Shown piece after piece: positions 12,420 to 23,945 of a stretch of 64,000 bases of DNA; within the stretch, counting starts at the first letter, position 1, and the number at the start of each line of letters is the position of its first letter. The notes under the pieces are model-generated. The model was given only the letters and a program-made list of their open reading frames with translations, ran no database searches and had not been told where the DNA came from. Both the position numbers and the translations under genes were made by a program. This DNA is from Selaginella moellendorffii (taxonomy: Eukaryota; Streptophyta; Lycopodiopsida; Selaginellales; Selaginellaceae), in contig NW_003314276.1 in assembly GCF_000143415.4 (NCBI RefSeq), positions 1,406,466 to 1,470,465 on the forward strand, given 5' to 3'.

Positions 12420-14195
12420 ATGGAAGGGAGTTGGATCTTGAGCACTTGCATCGTCCTCTTCACTGCAGCGCTATGGCGATTCGTGACGGTCTACTGGTGG
12501 CGCCCCAGGGTGATCGCGGCGCAGCTGAAGAAGGAGGGCATTCAGGGGCCTCCACCCCGATTCATGGTAGGCCAAATTGCTGAAATCCAGAACATGAGGA
12601 GCGCCATTAAAGATCATGACATGGGAAGTTTCAGCCACGACATTTTCCATCGGGTACATCCTTCATTGCTCAAATGGCGGAAGCAATATGGTATGTTCTT
12701 GTCATCCCTGATGAATCTCAAAGCTTCGTTTCTGATGATCATGGTCCAGGGAAGAGATTTGTGTTCTGGTGGGGAACTGAGCCAAGGATATCGGTCTCCG
12801 AGCCTGAGATCGTACGGGAGGTTTTGTCTAAGAAGTTTTCTCAGTTTGATAAATCAGAGGCTGGGCTACGGTTGGCAAACTTGTTCCTTGGTCGTGGATT
12901 AGTTTCTGTTACTGGAGAGGAATGGAGTCATCACAGGCGACTCGTAGCACCGGCATTTTTTCATGAACGTATTAAAGTGGGTACTCATACTATTATCTTC
13001 TTCTCATGACTTCTCATGAAATCTGGCTGATAAGTGTTTCTGATTCTCCTGTACACAGCAAATGACCGGTACAATCACAGGGTGCGCATCTCGCATGCTT
13101 GATCAATGGGAAGCTACGAGGCAGCAGAATCCTGAGATTGAAATCTCTGGAGAGGTGCGTAAGCTCACAGGAGACGTTATCTCCCATACAGCATTTGGAA
13201 CTAGCTATCTCGAAGGGCAGAGAGTTTTCGAGATATTATCTAAGAAATTCCCAGAGCTAATGCCCAAACTCGTCAGCTTTTCCTGGATTCCAGGCTTCAG
13301 GTAGGCTGGATCATCTATTGAACTGAATCATAATCACTTGCTTACAGGTTTCTCCCACTTCCAATCAACCTCCGACTGTGGAAGCTTCATCAGGAGTTGG
13401 ATTCTCTGATCACTGGGATCATAGACGAGCGTCGGAACTCAGTGAAGTCAGGGGGGAGCAATACATACGGGAATGACTTACTCGGATTGATGCTAAAGGA
13501 GTGTGACAGCAACACTAATTTCACAAGCAGGGATCTGATAGAGGAATGCAAGACATTCTACATTGCGGGGCATGCGACCACAGCCACCTTACTAACCTGG
13601 ACTTTGATGCTACTGGGAGGCTATCCTGAATGGCAAGAACGCGCCCGTGCTGAGGTACACGAAGTATGTGGCAATGAGATTCCTGATGGCGAGAGTGTCA
13701 GCAGGCTCAAGCTCGTAAGTCGATCAATATCTCCTAATTCCAAAACTTAATATCTTGATTCTTGAACAGGTGGGAATGATCCTTTACGAAACTCTGCGGC
13801 TGTATCCACCAGTAGTCGAGATGACCAGGGAGTGTGTGGAGGAGTCTTGGCTGCAAGATTTACACGTTCCAAGAGGAGTATCTGTGTCGTTTCCAATCGC
13901 TGGATTGCATCAGGATAAGGAGCTCTGGGGAGAAGATGCAGGCCAATTCAATCCGGATCGCTTCAAAGATGGGATCTCAAGCGCGTGCAAGCATCCCAAT
14001 GCTTTCATGCCGTTTTCGTTTGGGCCGCGGGTGTGCGTGGGCCAGTCGTTTGCGATGATCGAAGCCAAAGTCATTCTGGCTATGATACTACAGAGATTCT
14101 TGTTCCGGCTTTCACCGAACTACCGCCATAATCCTGCGATGAAGCATGGCTTGAAGCCTATCCATGGAGTGCCGCTTGTACTCAGTAAAATGTGA
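12420..14195 (+). CDS. Cytochrome P450, CYP72-clan type (five exons)
   Basis: Predicted exons are 12420-12690, 12750-12976, 13059-13300, 13348-13714 and 13770-14195. All four introns (59, 82, 47 and 55 bp) have GT-AG ends, and the joined frame gives 510 residues, normal for the family. An N-terminal hydrophobic anchor (about residues 4-20) would place it in the endoplasmic reticulum membrane. The I-helix motif is AGHATT (320-325), the ExxR motif is ETLR (376-379), PERF appears as NPDRF, and the haem loop FSFGPRVCVG has its ligand at Cys458. The layout is most like CYP72-clan enzymes such as CYP714, CYP709 or CYP735, which oxidise hormones and small lipophilic compounds, but the substrate cannot be read from sequence. 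CYP72-clan proteins usually have AGHETT, so Ala in place of the acidic residue is unusual. The frame has no disruptions. The start is the first ATG before the anchor. Confidence 0.9.
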
Positions 14196-14585
14196 TGCAT
14201 GTTCGTGGCATTAAAAGTTTATAAAAGTTATGTTTGTTGAACTACCCCGAGTTCTTGAACCAAACTGGTTGATAAATCATCTGCTCTTTCATAGTACCTC
14301 AGAAACGTTTAAGACCATCGCGATGATTTCTGCATCTCTTCATCCACCACCGAGTGAACTCGCGGGCTTCTTGAACGATCCAGAGCGAGACGCGGTTTGG
14401 TGTCAAGGGGCGAGGCGATCAAGCGCGAGATCAACCCATCTAGAACCCGTCCTCCTGGGTCATTCATATAGGTCATTCATATGAAGCATCACAGGATACC
14501 GCTGAATGATATGGAGAGAGCTTCAAGGATGAAGATGAACCAATTCCACAAAACGTGTGAGGCCATGAAACAATGTCCAACTCGA
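14196..14585. other. Downstream of the P450; no gene seen
   Basis: An 84-residue open frame (14230-14484) has no recognisable domain. This stretch probably holds the P450 3' untranslated region and spacer. Confidence 0.4.
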
Positions 14586-14765
14586 GCGGGATGAATCACT
14601 GTTGATAGGGTCATAGATGAAAGGTTTGCTTACAACGATTTTTCTTGCATGTTCACACTAAATTATTGGTGTCAGGGAAACTGAACACACCAAGGAGTAT
14701 CTTGTCAAGTGGAAGGAGCTTGGGTATGGGAATATGTCAAAGCATGTTCTATAATATATAGTGTA
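14586..14765 (+). pseudogene. Chromodomain-like gene fragment
   Basis: A short stretch near 14690-14735 reads EYLVKWKELG, the core of a chromodomain. Just upstream, 'gttgatagggtcatagatgaaagg' could encode VDRVIDER, also typical of the domain start. A possible intron (ending CAG at about 14678) separates the two. The wording is closer to CHD-type chromatin remodellers than to retrotransposon chromodomains, but the piece is too small to decide. There is no full gene, so it is a relic. Confidence 0.4.
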
Positions 14766-15549
14766 TTCCAGGGTTTCAAAGTTCCTTTCTTTTGTTCACG
14801 ACCTCTCTGCATTTTTGGTGCACCACAGGGTAGAGTGACTTCTTGGCTTGTTCACCCTTTGAATTTGCAAAAAGATTGAGAGGAATGGAAGTGAAAAGTT
14901 GAGGTTTTGAGTGATTTGATGTATGGACTTTGGAGCAAGAATTATTGCAGGATATGATTCTTGTTGTAGAGGAGGCGCCACATTATGATAATCCAAAATG
15001 GCTAGATTTGCATAGGGATTTGAGGATTTTGATGTCATGTTCTTTCCTTTGTTTCTTGTTGGATCTGTGTTGGATTTGTAAATGGGGTATATGGCTTGGT
15101 TTTAAACTGTCTAAAAAGTGTTTTCTTGATTAATTTGGTGATAGAATGAGCTGCATGCAATGATTGTTTTGTCATCAAGATATCTTGAAGTGATTTGAGA
15201 GTTCCAGTGTTTGGTGCAGTGATTTGAGCTAATTCACACACTTGATTTCATCATGGCTAAGCTCAATGCATACAAGATGCAATTGTAAGAGTCCATATCA
15301 TAGCTGCTTCAAACAATAAGTGTGAGAGCATGAACATATAGTGCAATGGAGCTTGGGTGTTAAAGGTGTATGTGAATTGTATGCATCTATTTTGGCTCAC
15401 AAAGTTTGTGGGAAGTGCCTGAAGAAGCTGGACAAAGTTATGTAATATGCTATCACCCAAAAACACAGATTGCTTTAGCAAAGAACAGCGGTGTATGAGG
15501 AGGACTGTCACACAATGTATTGGTAGAGATCTACTCCTTCCTCTACTTA
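14766..15549. other. Region without recognisable genes
   Basis: Short frames on both strands overlap and have no domain signature. Nothing else was seen. Confidence 0.4.
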
Positions 15550-16080
15550 GATGCTCTTTGATGGCACTTTCAAAGAGAGTCAGTAATAGATGACCAAGAG
15601 GTTGATTCGGATAGAAATAAAGACAACTTCATTAAGGCAACAACAAGCTGGCCATGGCTGAGGCCAAAGATACTCTAGCCAGGGGCGAGGACCAATTGAT
15701 GTTGCTTAAGAGTAGGGCTATAACCAAGTTCCACCACCATGAGGTTACTTAGACAATGCAAATGCCATTGACCCCAATATGAGTTTTGTCAGCTTTATAG
15801 TCATAATAAGGAATGAAAGCAAGAATATATGGCATAGGGAAACCATGCTTATTTCCACACCTACTCCTTGCCCTCCACAGTAGCAAGTTTTTCAACACAA
15901 CCCTCTACAGGAGAATGTACAGTTGGTCCAAAAACAAGCCAGATCAGAAAGGAAAAGCTCTGGCAGATTTAGTGAATCTCATTCACTTCTCAAGACCACA
16001 TGACTTCATGGGTGTCAACGAGAATGAGGAGTGGATTGCTGGCTCACATCCGTGATAGGGCAGTTCAAGAGTGATAATAT

Positions 16081-16135
16081 TGGTTATCAGCTCTTGCAAC
16101 AACATGGTTGGCAGGGAGGCACAGGACTTGGATCT
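16081..16135 (+). pseudogene. G-patch motif of the Tat-like element
   Basis: Translation gives LLQQHGWQGGTGLGS, a G-patch (glycine-rich RNA-binding motif), which some retroelements carry next to protease. It is interrupted shortly afterwards by stops. Confidence 0.55.
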
Positions 16136-16689
16136 TCTAGATAGGGATGCTTGTATCAGATTGAGCCAGTCATCATAGTGAATAGATAGGGTGTGGGAAC
16201 AGAGATCATCTTAGGTGTCCTCAACTCATAGGTGCAGTATGTTGAAATGTAAACAGAGTCTCCAGACACACCAGATTCCCCCTACAACTTGGAAATATTT
16301 GCTATCACCACGCAAAGGTAGGAGGCACACTATCCATTGGTGCCACTTTTAGTAGACAATGCTTTGCCTTCATGTCAATCGGTCTCAATGAAGAAGGCTG
16401 TTTACTACAAATTGTAACTCTAGCTCAGCAACCAGTAGTTGTTGAGTTGGAAGCTGAAAAGCTAGTAGTCACCCAAGATGACGAGAATGTTTTCAAGGAT
16501 AAGCTGCTTACTGCGCTCTCTTGCCTTCTTGTGCAGCAATAGCTGTACTTGTTTCTTGGACTTAAAGATAGTGACACCAAATCTCAACATGCTTCAACTC
16601 CTCAAGCTCACTCTACATGTCTTGGATGAGTTCTCAGGCATTGTTCAGGCACCACCTGAAACGACTGAACATACATGTTATGGATAAGA

Positions 16690-17280
16690 CACAGTCACCC
16701 TTCTTTTGTGATGCTCAGTTGTTCTGGCATATGATTATCGATTTGGGCTCTAGCGTAAACATTGTTCCAGCACATGTTCACCTTCCAGCTGTGACAAAGA
16801 CTCAGATCATTCTGAATACTTTTTCACAACATCATGTTCGACCAGCAGGGTTGATGAAGAAGATCATAGTTACAGTAGATGGTCTTTAAGCCATACTTGA
16901 CTTCTTGAGGTTTCTGGAGGTTGAGATGCTGCTACTGCATTTCTTGGTGGTGAGTGGTTGAATATAGTTCATGGACACACCTCCTGGGATATTGGATCTC
17001 AGATGGCAAGCATTGGGGCAAGATTTATAATGCGTCATCTTTTGGCTCATAATGAGAACACTGTTTCAAAATCCACTCCTTCTCTTGCAGCGACTTGTAT
17101 TCTTCAAGATGAAGATCAGATGCTACTTGAATGGCTTCATTCAATAGGTGATTGCATGAACTCCCAAGCAGTGGTATATAATCATGCTCTTGCAACTGAG
17201 GCTCTTCCACTTTTAGGCTGGATTGAGTTGGATATAAGTGATATTCCCTTGATGGGACAGCCTCTCTTAGCTATATCTTG
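16690..17280 (+). pseudogene. Aspartic protease remnant of the Tat-like element
   Basis: Near 16735 the frame reads IIDLGSSVNIVP, matching the plant gypsy protease wording D-S/T-G-S-S-V-N-I with Gly displaced by a Leu change. The following 180 residues are split over two frames. The domain would have matured Gag-Pol; this copy is broken. Confidence 0.55.
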
Positions 17281-17469
17281 ACCCAGTTTGGAAACTTTGA
17301 ACCTGCTTGGATGCAGGCTTGCTTCATTCCCAGTGACTTTCTTTATAAGGATTTGATTAAAGCCTTCATTAGCATTTTTACAAATTGCATGGCTTTATTG
17401 AGTATAAGTTTTTCAGCCTGACCCAGGTGATGATCCACCACCAACAGGCTTCCCACCACAGCAATGCTT

Positions 17470-17790
17470 TCTCTTTACAGACAGATCATTCAAGCAAGCT
17501 ATGCAAGGGTATAGGTTTTCTTCAGCAGGAAAGTTGATACATGCTGGTTCAGCTTTGGTGGTGGCTCATTCATCTAATAAAGTTGAGTATCAAGCATTGC
17601 TTGTTGCTGTCACTGAGGCTGTGGCATAGGATATCATACGAATTATGATTTATAGCCTTTCAGATCAAACGTTCTCATTTTCACTATGTGAGGAGTTACA
17701 GGAGCTCCTTTCTCAATTCACTTCCTAGCAAATTTGCAGCATTTCACAAGAATTCAATAAGGTTGTAGATGCATTGGCAAAGCAAGGTTT
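17470..17790 (+). pseudogene. Archaeal-type RNase H remnant, placed before reverse transcriptase
   Basis: The frame contains LFTDRSFKQ (first catalytic Asp) and SNKVEYQALL, corresponding to the T-N-N-E-A-E-Y-E-A-L motif of the archaeal-type RNase H acquired by Tat-group retrotransposons. It ends with VVDALAKQG, the usual C-terminal wording. One stop lies near 17628. The typical Tat order has this domain after reverse transcriptase and the ordinary RNase H; here it precedes reverse transcriptase by about 300 bp. Confidence 0.5.
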
Positions 17791-18059
17791 ATGGACTTTC
17801 CTCTTTGATACCTTGGTAAATGAAACTTTGCTAGTTCTAGTGGATCAAGAAAGCTTGGTTTTTATCATTGAGATCAATGTATGGCATTTATGGTGGACAT
17901 GGCTTTGATTGAAATGTGACTTGGGCATCATCTAGCCAGTTTTTATTGATGACTAAGCCATATAAAAAGAGATAGTTTTACTAAAAGCACTCTTCACTAA
18001 GTTCTAGGATGTTTTTGTGTGGCATTATATAGATTTGCATAGCATCTCTCCAAACGTTG

Positions 18060-18615
18060 TTATCCATTGCATTCTTCTCAAAGATGCTATTAAGTTGGTC
18101 CAACAAGCACAATGATGGCTTCATCCTTCTCTTGAGCCGCTAGTCAAGAAAGAAGTGATGACATATATATATTATGGAGAGTTCAGAATGGATTAGCTCC
18201 ATTGTGCCTGTGTGCAAGTCCAACAGTAACATTCATGTTTGCGTCAAATTCCAAGATCTAAACTGAGCCACATTGTGAGACTACTTTTATACTCCATTCA
18301 TGAATGATATTCTTGATGGGGTGGCCTGCAAGGAAGTTTACTTGTTTATGGACAGTTATTCTGGATACAATCAGATCCAGATTTATGAACTTGATCAACA
18401 CAAGACAGCCTTCTACACACCTTAGGGCATCTCTTATGTATTGCATGCTTCCATTTGGCCTAATTAATGCATTTGCCACCTTTCAGCGTGTGATAGTCTT
18501 CACATTCCATGACCTTACACTTCACTCACTACACATTTACATAGATAGTTTTTGTCATTCCAACACCAAGAATGGACATTTTGATAGCTTAAGGCAAATC
18601 TTTCAGTGGTGCTAG
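18060..18615 (+). pseudogene. Reverse transcriptase remnant of the Tat-like element
   Basis: The pieces are: PLVKKEVMTYI near 18140, a VCVKFQDLN segment near 18240 (normally R-V-C-x-D-Y-R-D-L-N), FMDSYSGYNQIQI near 18350, a KTAFYTP segment near 18405, and LPFGLINAFATFQR near 18450. The order matches fingers and palm of a gypsy reverse transcriptase. Stops and frameshifts abound and the catalytic D-D pair is lost. Confidence 0.65.
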
Positions 18616-18964
18616 CATTATTACATTCAGCTGAATTCTGTGAAGTGTTAATTCTTTATCTTGCAGAGAAGCTTTTGGGACATCAAGTTTCTAAGGCAAG
18701 CACAAAAGTCTTCCTAGATAAAGTAGCTGCTATTTTTGCATCTCTAGTTGTGAAGCAGTTGTTGGAGGGGTTGAGTTATCACTACATCACCAAAGATGAA
18801 GCATCAAAAGTAACCCACACTACTAAAAAATTACCATAGCTACCAAATAGGATTTAGAGTGGATAGTGGATGCAAATGCTTCTTTCAATGCCTTGAAGAA
18901 AGCTCTATTAATAGCTCTAGTTCTCCAGCCCCTAGATTTTACCTAAAGATTTCACCTCTTCACT

Positions 18965-19215
18965 TAGCTCTTGGATACAACATGTTCAATTATTGTCTAT
19001 CAAGTTGGCAATAAGAATGTGATACATGTTATCTATTTTCTAAATAAGGACTTCTCATCTCTCTTGGCTCAATGGATAAAGCTTGATCATTATGTAGCAA
19101 CTATTATCTATGCTTTTCATCACCTTTGCCATTATTTTATGCTGAAGAGGACAATGATTTATATTCTAGTGAATCCCCTAATGTGCTTTCTAGGTAAGCC
19201 TATATTACAAGGCCA
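18965..19215 (+). pseudogene. RNase H remnant downstream of the Tat-like reverse transcriptase
   Basis: An open frame reads LDTTCSIIVYQ, then VIYFLNKDFSS (compare Y-Y-L-S-R-x-L), then a segment where family members have the Tyr and Asp of RNase H. It resembles the ordinary gypsy RNase H domain. It is a decayed fragment. Confidence 0.45.
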
Positions 19216-19230
19216 TCATGTTCATTAGAT

Positions 19231-20539
19231 TCTCCAGCTATCCAAATTTCATTTCAAGATTAGGTGGAGAAGTCTCGAGTGTTCAATCCCAATGGCCTTG
19301 GTTTTCCATTTTTAGATGAGGATAACACTTATAACATTGATAATGCCTTAGATATAGTTCACCCCTGATATACTAATATCATCTAGGTTCTCTAAGTTTT
19401 TATCTCTCTGTATTTAAGAAATGCTAGATTCTCTAAAGAACAAGAAAAAAGTATGTCATCTTGGGTGGGATTCTTTTCTAGTGACATTTTGATAGTGATC
19501 TTCTCCAATGCATCAATGATATTGAGGTTGCTAAGATCTTTCATGTATGCCATAGCTGCTTTAGACACTTTTGTTGGGGGGATGAGGCACACTATTTTAC
19601 TGCTCGCTCAAACACAAGAAATGCTCTAATACTCTCCATAAATGCCCCTTTCTTTGCCCTTTTGGGGCAAGGGTTTTATACAAAGAAGATGAAGAATATT
19701 TTGGGAATCAAAATATTTTCTCTCACTCTCTCACTCTCTAAGTGGCCATGCCCTAACATATGACCACAATGGATCATGTTGACTCTAGACATGCAAGAAC
19801 CCTTTAAAGAGTGTAGAGTGTACCTTTGCTGTTGATGCCAAGTGCTTGTAACTACGTGAAATAGTAGAAACTCTGGAAAATAAAGTGGAAAAAGATAGAA
19901 AAGGGGTAGGGGTGAAGTTTGAAGACAGGGAAAAAAATCTTGTGAGAAACCTTGTAATTAAACTAGACCTTGATATAAAAGAAAAAATGTAGAAAAGTGT
20001 GAAAAGAGAAGAAAAATAAAAGAAAAAAAGTGAGTATCCAAAGAACTTAACTATTATCTAGATTTTGGCTCAGAAAAGTGTAATATGCAAATACAACTTT
20101 GTGATGATTTCAAGTATGCTCCAAATATTGGTTGAAATTGAGAAAGAAAGAGAGGTATAAGAGGAGATGCATTGCCCAAGGGTGGTAAGTGTAGAAATGA
20201 TGAAGGATGGCGTTATATGGTGGAGTGTTGAGATGGTGGTGGCACTCTGAGAATGTGGCCATCTCTAAAAGTGTTAAGCTTATGGTTTGATGTGTCAGAC
20301 TAAAGAAAATTACAGTAGAAAGGGATGGTATAGTTGCTAGATTGCTGATAAAGAGAGGTGGCCCTAAATGCTGGAGTAGGAGAAATTGGCTTTGGCTTTT
20401 GTGGCTCTGCCTAAAGATCCACCTAGGTGCTCTAAGTGAATGGGTTCACCTGGTTGGAAGAAAGTCACTCTAGAAAAGTTAGCATGTCGTTGGGAAATGG
20501 TGGTAATGATATTTTGAAAATAACATATTCAAATGCTTG
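19231..20539. other. Region without recognisable genes
   Basis: I see no domain-bearing frame. The stretch 19900-20040 is purine-rich and low in complexity. It may be the untranslated end of the Tat-like element. Confidence 0.4.
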
Positions 20540-21240
20540 TGTTAGTTTTGTTGAGTTCTAATTGTTATTTATGGGTAGTGTCTAGATTTACTAATTTGGC
20601 ATTTTTACAAAATGTAGAGATTATTCTGAACACAATGGTGTTTGTTCTGTGTATAAATTCGCAATCTAGCACCATTCCATATTTAGTAAGTTTTGAGTTA
20701 ATCCTAGAGACTAACTCCTAGTATTAAGGGTGATTAAGGGTGAAAGGCATTCTTCAAGGGGGGGTGAGGGGGCTATGGGGGGTTTCAAATGTATAGGGAT
20801 AGTGGGTAGGTTGGGCATGGCTAACTAACTTAAGACATAGTTTAGCTTCCACTTAGATGCCTATATTTGTTCTATATCTAGCTTTGACTTAAGCCCAAGT
20901 TCCACACCATGCTAGCTAGTGGAGTACTTATTCCTTACATTAGGCTATTAATATGCTGAAATAGTGCCAAACTTCATTTAGCTCCATTTTGCATGGCATT
21001 AGAATGTTGGGACTATTTCAAACTTCTTGGGCTGTACACTCAAGAGTTGCTCCATGTTTCAGTTCCTTCACTCCTTAGCTCCATGCTTAAGAGTTTGGCA
21101 CCGTTTCTTCATTCAGTGGCCCAAGGCTATGAAACTCAAGTTTTACTTTGTTGTTCTTAGACATGGGGTATATGACATATGGTATATAGAGGGTTTAAGT
21201 TCTAATTTATAGTTATCCTATAGTAAATCACTAAAGAAAA
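20540..21240 (+). repeat. LTR fragment related to retrotransposon 1, forward
   Basis: The block from 'gtgtctagatttact' to 'gtatagggatagtggg' matches 25600-26200 and 1320-1590. The following block to 'atcctatagtaaatca' matches 26380-26670. There is no gene. Confidence 0.6.
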
Positions 21241-21273
21241 CCACATACACTATAGTCTTTATATCTATTAGAT

Positions 21274-21800
21274 TGTAGCACATGTGATTTTCACTCTTGA
21301 CCCTATGATGGTTTACCATAAGATAACTATAGAACAGAACCTTAACCCTCCACACACATGCCATGTATCCATGAGGGAACTTGAGTTTTAGGGCTTGGGC
21401 CACTAAATGAAGGGATGGAGCCAAATTCCCAAGTATAGAGCCAAAGAGAAAAGGAAGCAAAGCACAAAATGACCCCTAAGCATACAGCCCAAAGAGGGAA
21501 GAGCCACGAATATGGAGTGACTTGGAAAATTTTTAGAGTATCTAGCATCCCAATGCTAAAACTAGTATGCAAAGATAAATAAAATTTAGAGCTATTTCAG
21601 CATATTGGTAGTCTAATATAAGGATATATGTACTTCACTAGTTAGCATGGTATAAAGTTTGGGCCCAGACCCAAGCTAGACACAAAATAAAGGTAGGCAT
21701 GAAAGTAAGATTTAAATTATGCTTTAGATTGGTTGGCCATGCCCAACGTAACCACTATCCCTACTATACATTTAAAACCCCCCACAACACCCAACAACAT
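21274..21800 (-). repeat. LTR fragment, inverted copy
   Basis: The reverse complement of this stretch matches the 3' half of the LTR at 25216-26706, from 'gtgctacaat' back to 'tatagtagggatagtgg'. With 20540-21240 it forms a head-to-head pair of LTR pieces. Confidence 0.6.
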
Positions 21801-21884
21801 AAACAAGTCTTTGTCCTTAGCCAAAGTATCCTTAGCCTTGGCCATGGCTAGCATGTTGTTGCCTCAATGAAGCTGTTTCTATGT

Positions 21885-22450
21885 CTATTTGATTATAGTG
21901 CATATGGTTTTCACCTTTACCCTATGGTGGTTTATCATAGGATAACCACAAAGTGGAACCTTAACCCTCCACATGCCATATGCCATATGTCCATAGGCAG
22001 TAGAGCTGAATCCGAGTTTCAAGGCTTGGGCCACTGAATGAAGGGATAGAGCCAAACTCCCAAGCATAGAGCTAAGGAGCAAAAGAAGTAAAGCACAAAA
22101 TGACTCATAAGCATATAGCCTAAGGAGCAAAAGGACAAGGATATGAAACAACTCAAAACAGTCCTAGACTATCCAACATTTCAATGCCAAGACTAACATC
22201 TAAAATGGATCCAAATAGAGTCTAGTGCCATTTTAGTATATCAGTAGCTTAACACAAGGATATAGGTATTCCATCAGCTAGCATGGTATGGAACTTGGGC
22301 TTACATTCAAGCCAAACGTAGAACAAGGACATGTATGCAAATAAGAGTTAAACTATACCATAGGTTGGTCTGTTATGCCTGACCTACCCACTATCTTTAC
22401 TATACATTTGAAACCCCCTTCCACAACCTTAAATGTATACACCCTAGTCC
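21885..22450 (-). repeat. LTR fragment, inverted copy
   Basis: It repeats the previous inverted LTR half with moderate divergence, including the C-rich counterpart of the G-run block at about 22415-22430. Confidence 0.55.
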
Positions 22451-22925
22451 CATGAGTTACTTTCTAGGACAATCATGAAAAACTTACTAAATATAGAATG
22501 ATGTTAGATTGTGAATTTGGATTCAAGAACAACACCATCATGTTTAGGAGGGAACTAATTCCCAAGTGTTCAAAGCTAAAGACTTTCACACTTATGTATG
22601 AAACCATGTTACGTTGGTCGGGTGACTTGCTAAGTGAGATTAGTAAGTCAGTGGAACAAAGACCCTAGTTGAAGGTGTTGACTTAAAAAAGGGTGGCATA
22701 TGGGGCCAAGTATGGAGGGGTCCATACATGATCACAAACTTATCAAGTGAGAGGACTTGGTAGCTTAGAGGAATTAAGTTCCTAAGCTGTGATCCATAAC
22801 ATGCTTTGGGTATAAGTTGGTGCACCAGCATGGGGAATCATGCTAAGCATCCAAAGTGATGCCATTCGTAAATGCATGTTCAAGTCCCAACCCTTTAGTG
22901 CTTGGGTTTGAATCCCAACTCACTA
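22451..22925. other. Spacer between LTR fragments; no gene seen
   Basis: The block near 22885-22920 has 'gttcaagtcccaaccc' and 'gggtttgaatcccaact', which look like tRNA T-arms and echo the motifs at 45806-45862. No complete tRNA can be folded by eye. Confidence 0.35.
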
Positions 22926-23945
22926 GGGCATGGTTGTAGTGTATGTGGTTTTTACCCTTTATCCTATGGTGATTTACTATAGGATAACACTATGAAGTGG
23001 CACCTAAACCATTTATGTGCCACGTGTCATATATCACATGTCACATGCCACGTGTCTATAGGACAATGGTGTGGAACCTGAGGTTCAGGGCCTTGGGCCA
23101 CTGAACAAAGGAACAGTGCCAAACTCCCAAGCATGGAGCCAAGGAGTGACGGAATTGGATCACGGAGCAACTCTTGAGCATACAACATAAGGAGCGAAGG
23201 GACAAGAGCCAGAAGCGACTTGGAACAGTCCTAGAGCAACCAGCATCCCAATGCCAAGACTAACATGCAAAACAGAGCCAAATGGAATCCAGTGCTATTT
23301 TGGCATATTGGTGGCCTAACATAAGGATATGGGTACTTCATCAGCTAGCATGGAATGGAATTTACTATACATTTGGAACCCCCCACAACCTTTCACACCA
23401 AGCCTCCTTTAGTATCAGGAGTTAGTCTCTGGGACAAGCTCAAAACTTACTAAAAATGGAATGTCCCTAGATTGTGAATTTGGACATGAGACAAATATCA
23501 TTGTGTTTAGGACAATCTCTACATTCCGTAGATATGCCAAATGAACAAATCTAGACACTTTCCATAAATAGCATTTGGGACTGAAATGAGACTAACACAA
23601 AGGGCATGATAGCGAAGGTGTTTGGCAGACACGGTAAGCTATCATCCAGCAATATTGAGGAACTAATCTCAATATACAAGGGTTCTTGTCATTAGGCAGT
23701 GCAAGACATAACAAGACAAGAACTCCTTACTAGGCTAAGTATGCTTAGCTAATAGCACATAAGAATTCCGTTTTTATGATCATCCGGTCTAAGTACACTC
23801 AAAATGCCCAGTTAACTCCACTAACACAAGAGGGACTAATGAAGGGTCCAGCAATACCGACCTCCTACCGTTGTGGCAGTAAGGAAAAAGTGTCTGTAAA
23901 GATTGGCTGACATGTAACTTTCGATACTTGAAGTCACATTTGTAA
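22926..23945 (-). repeat. Nearly complete LTR related to retrotransposon 1, inverted
   Basis: The right end (23930-23945) reads, on the minus strand, TGTTACAAATGTGACTTC, matching the LTR start at 7369 and 25217. The left end matches the LTR 3' part ending near the CTACA terminus. The central block includes the shared 'ggtgtgaaagg' and 'tatagta' module in reverse. Confidence 0.6.

Larger units (their letters stand above)
15550..19230 (+). mobile_element. Heavily decayed Tat-like Ty3/gypsy element
   Basis: Fragments in all three plus frames line up as: a gag end (about 15550-16060), a G-patch (near 16090), an aspartic protease (16690-17280), an archaeal-type RNase H (17470-17790), reverse transcriptase (18060-18615) and a second RNase H (18965-19215). 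No integrase or LTR was recognised. Frameshifts and stops are very frequent, so this is one of the oldest elements in the window. The wording of the reverse transcriptase resembles the Tat/Ogre group of plants. The position of the extra RNase H before reverse transcriptase is odd. Confidence 0.65.

Noticed and set aside
14796-15511. Overlapping minus-strand frames as genes
   Set aside because: No domain, no splice pattern, and competing frames of equal length on the other strand.
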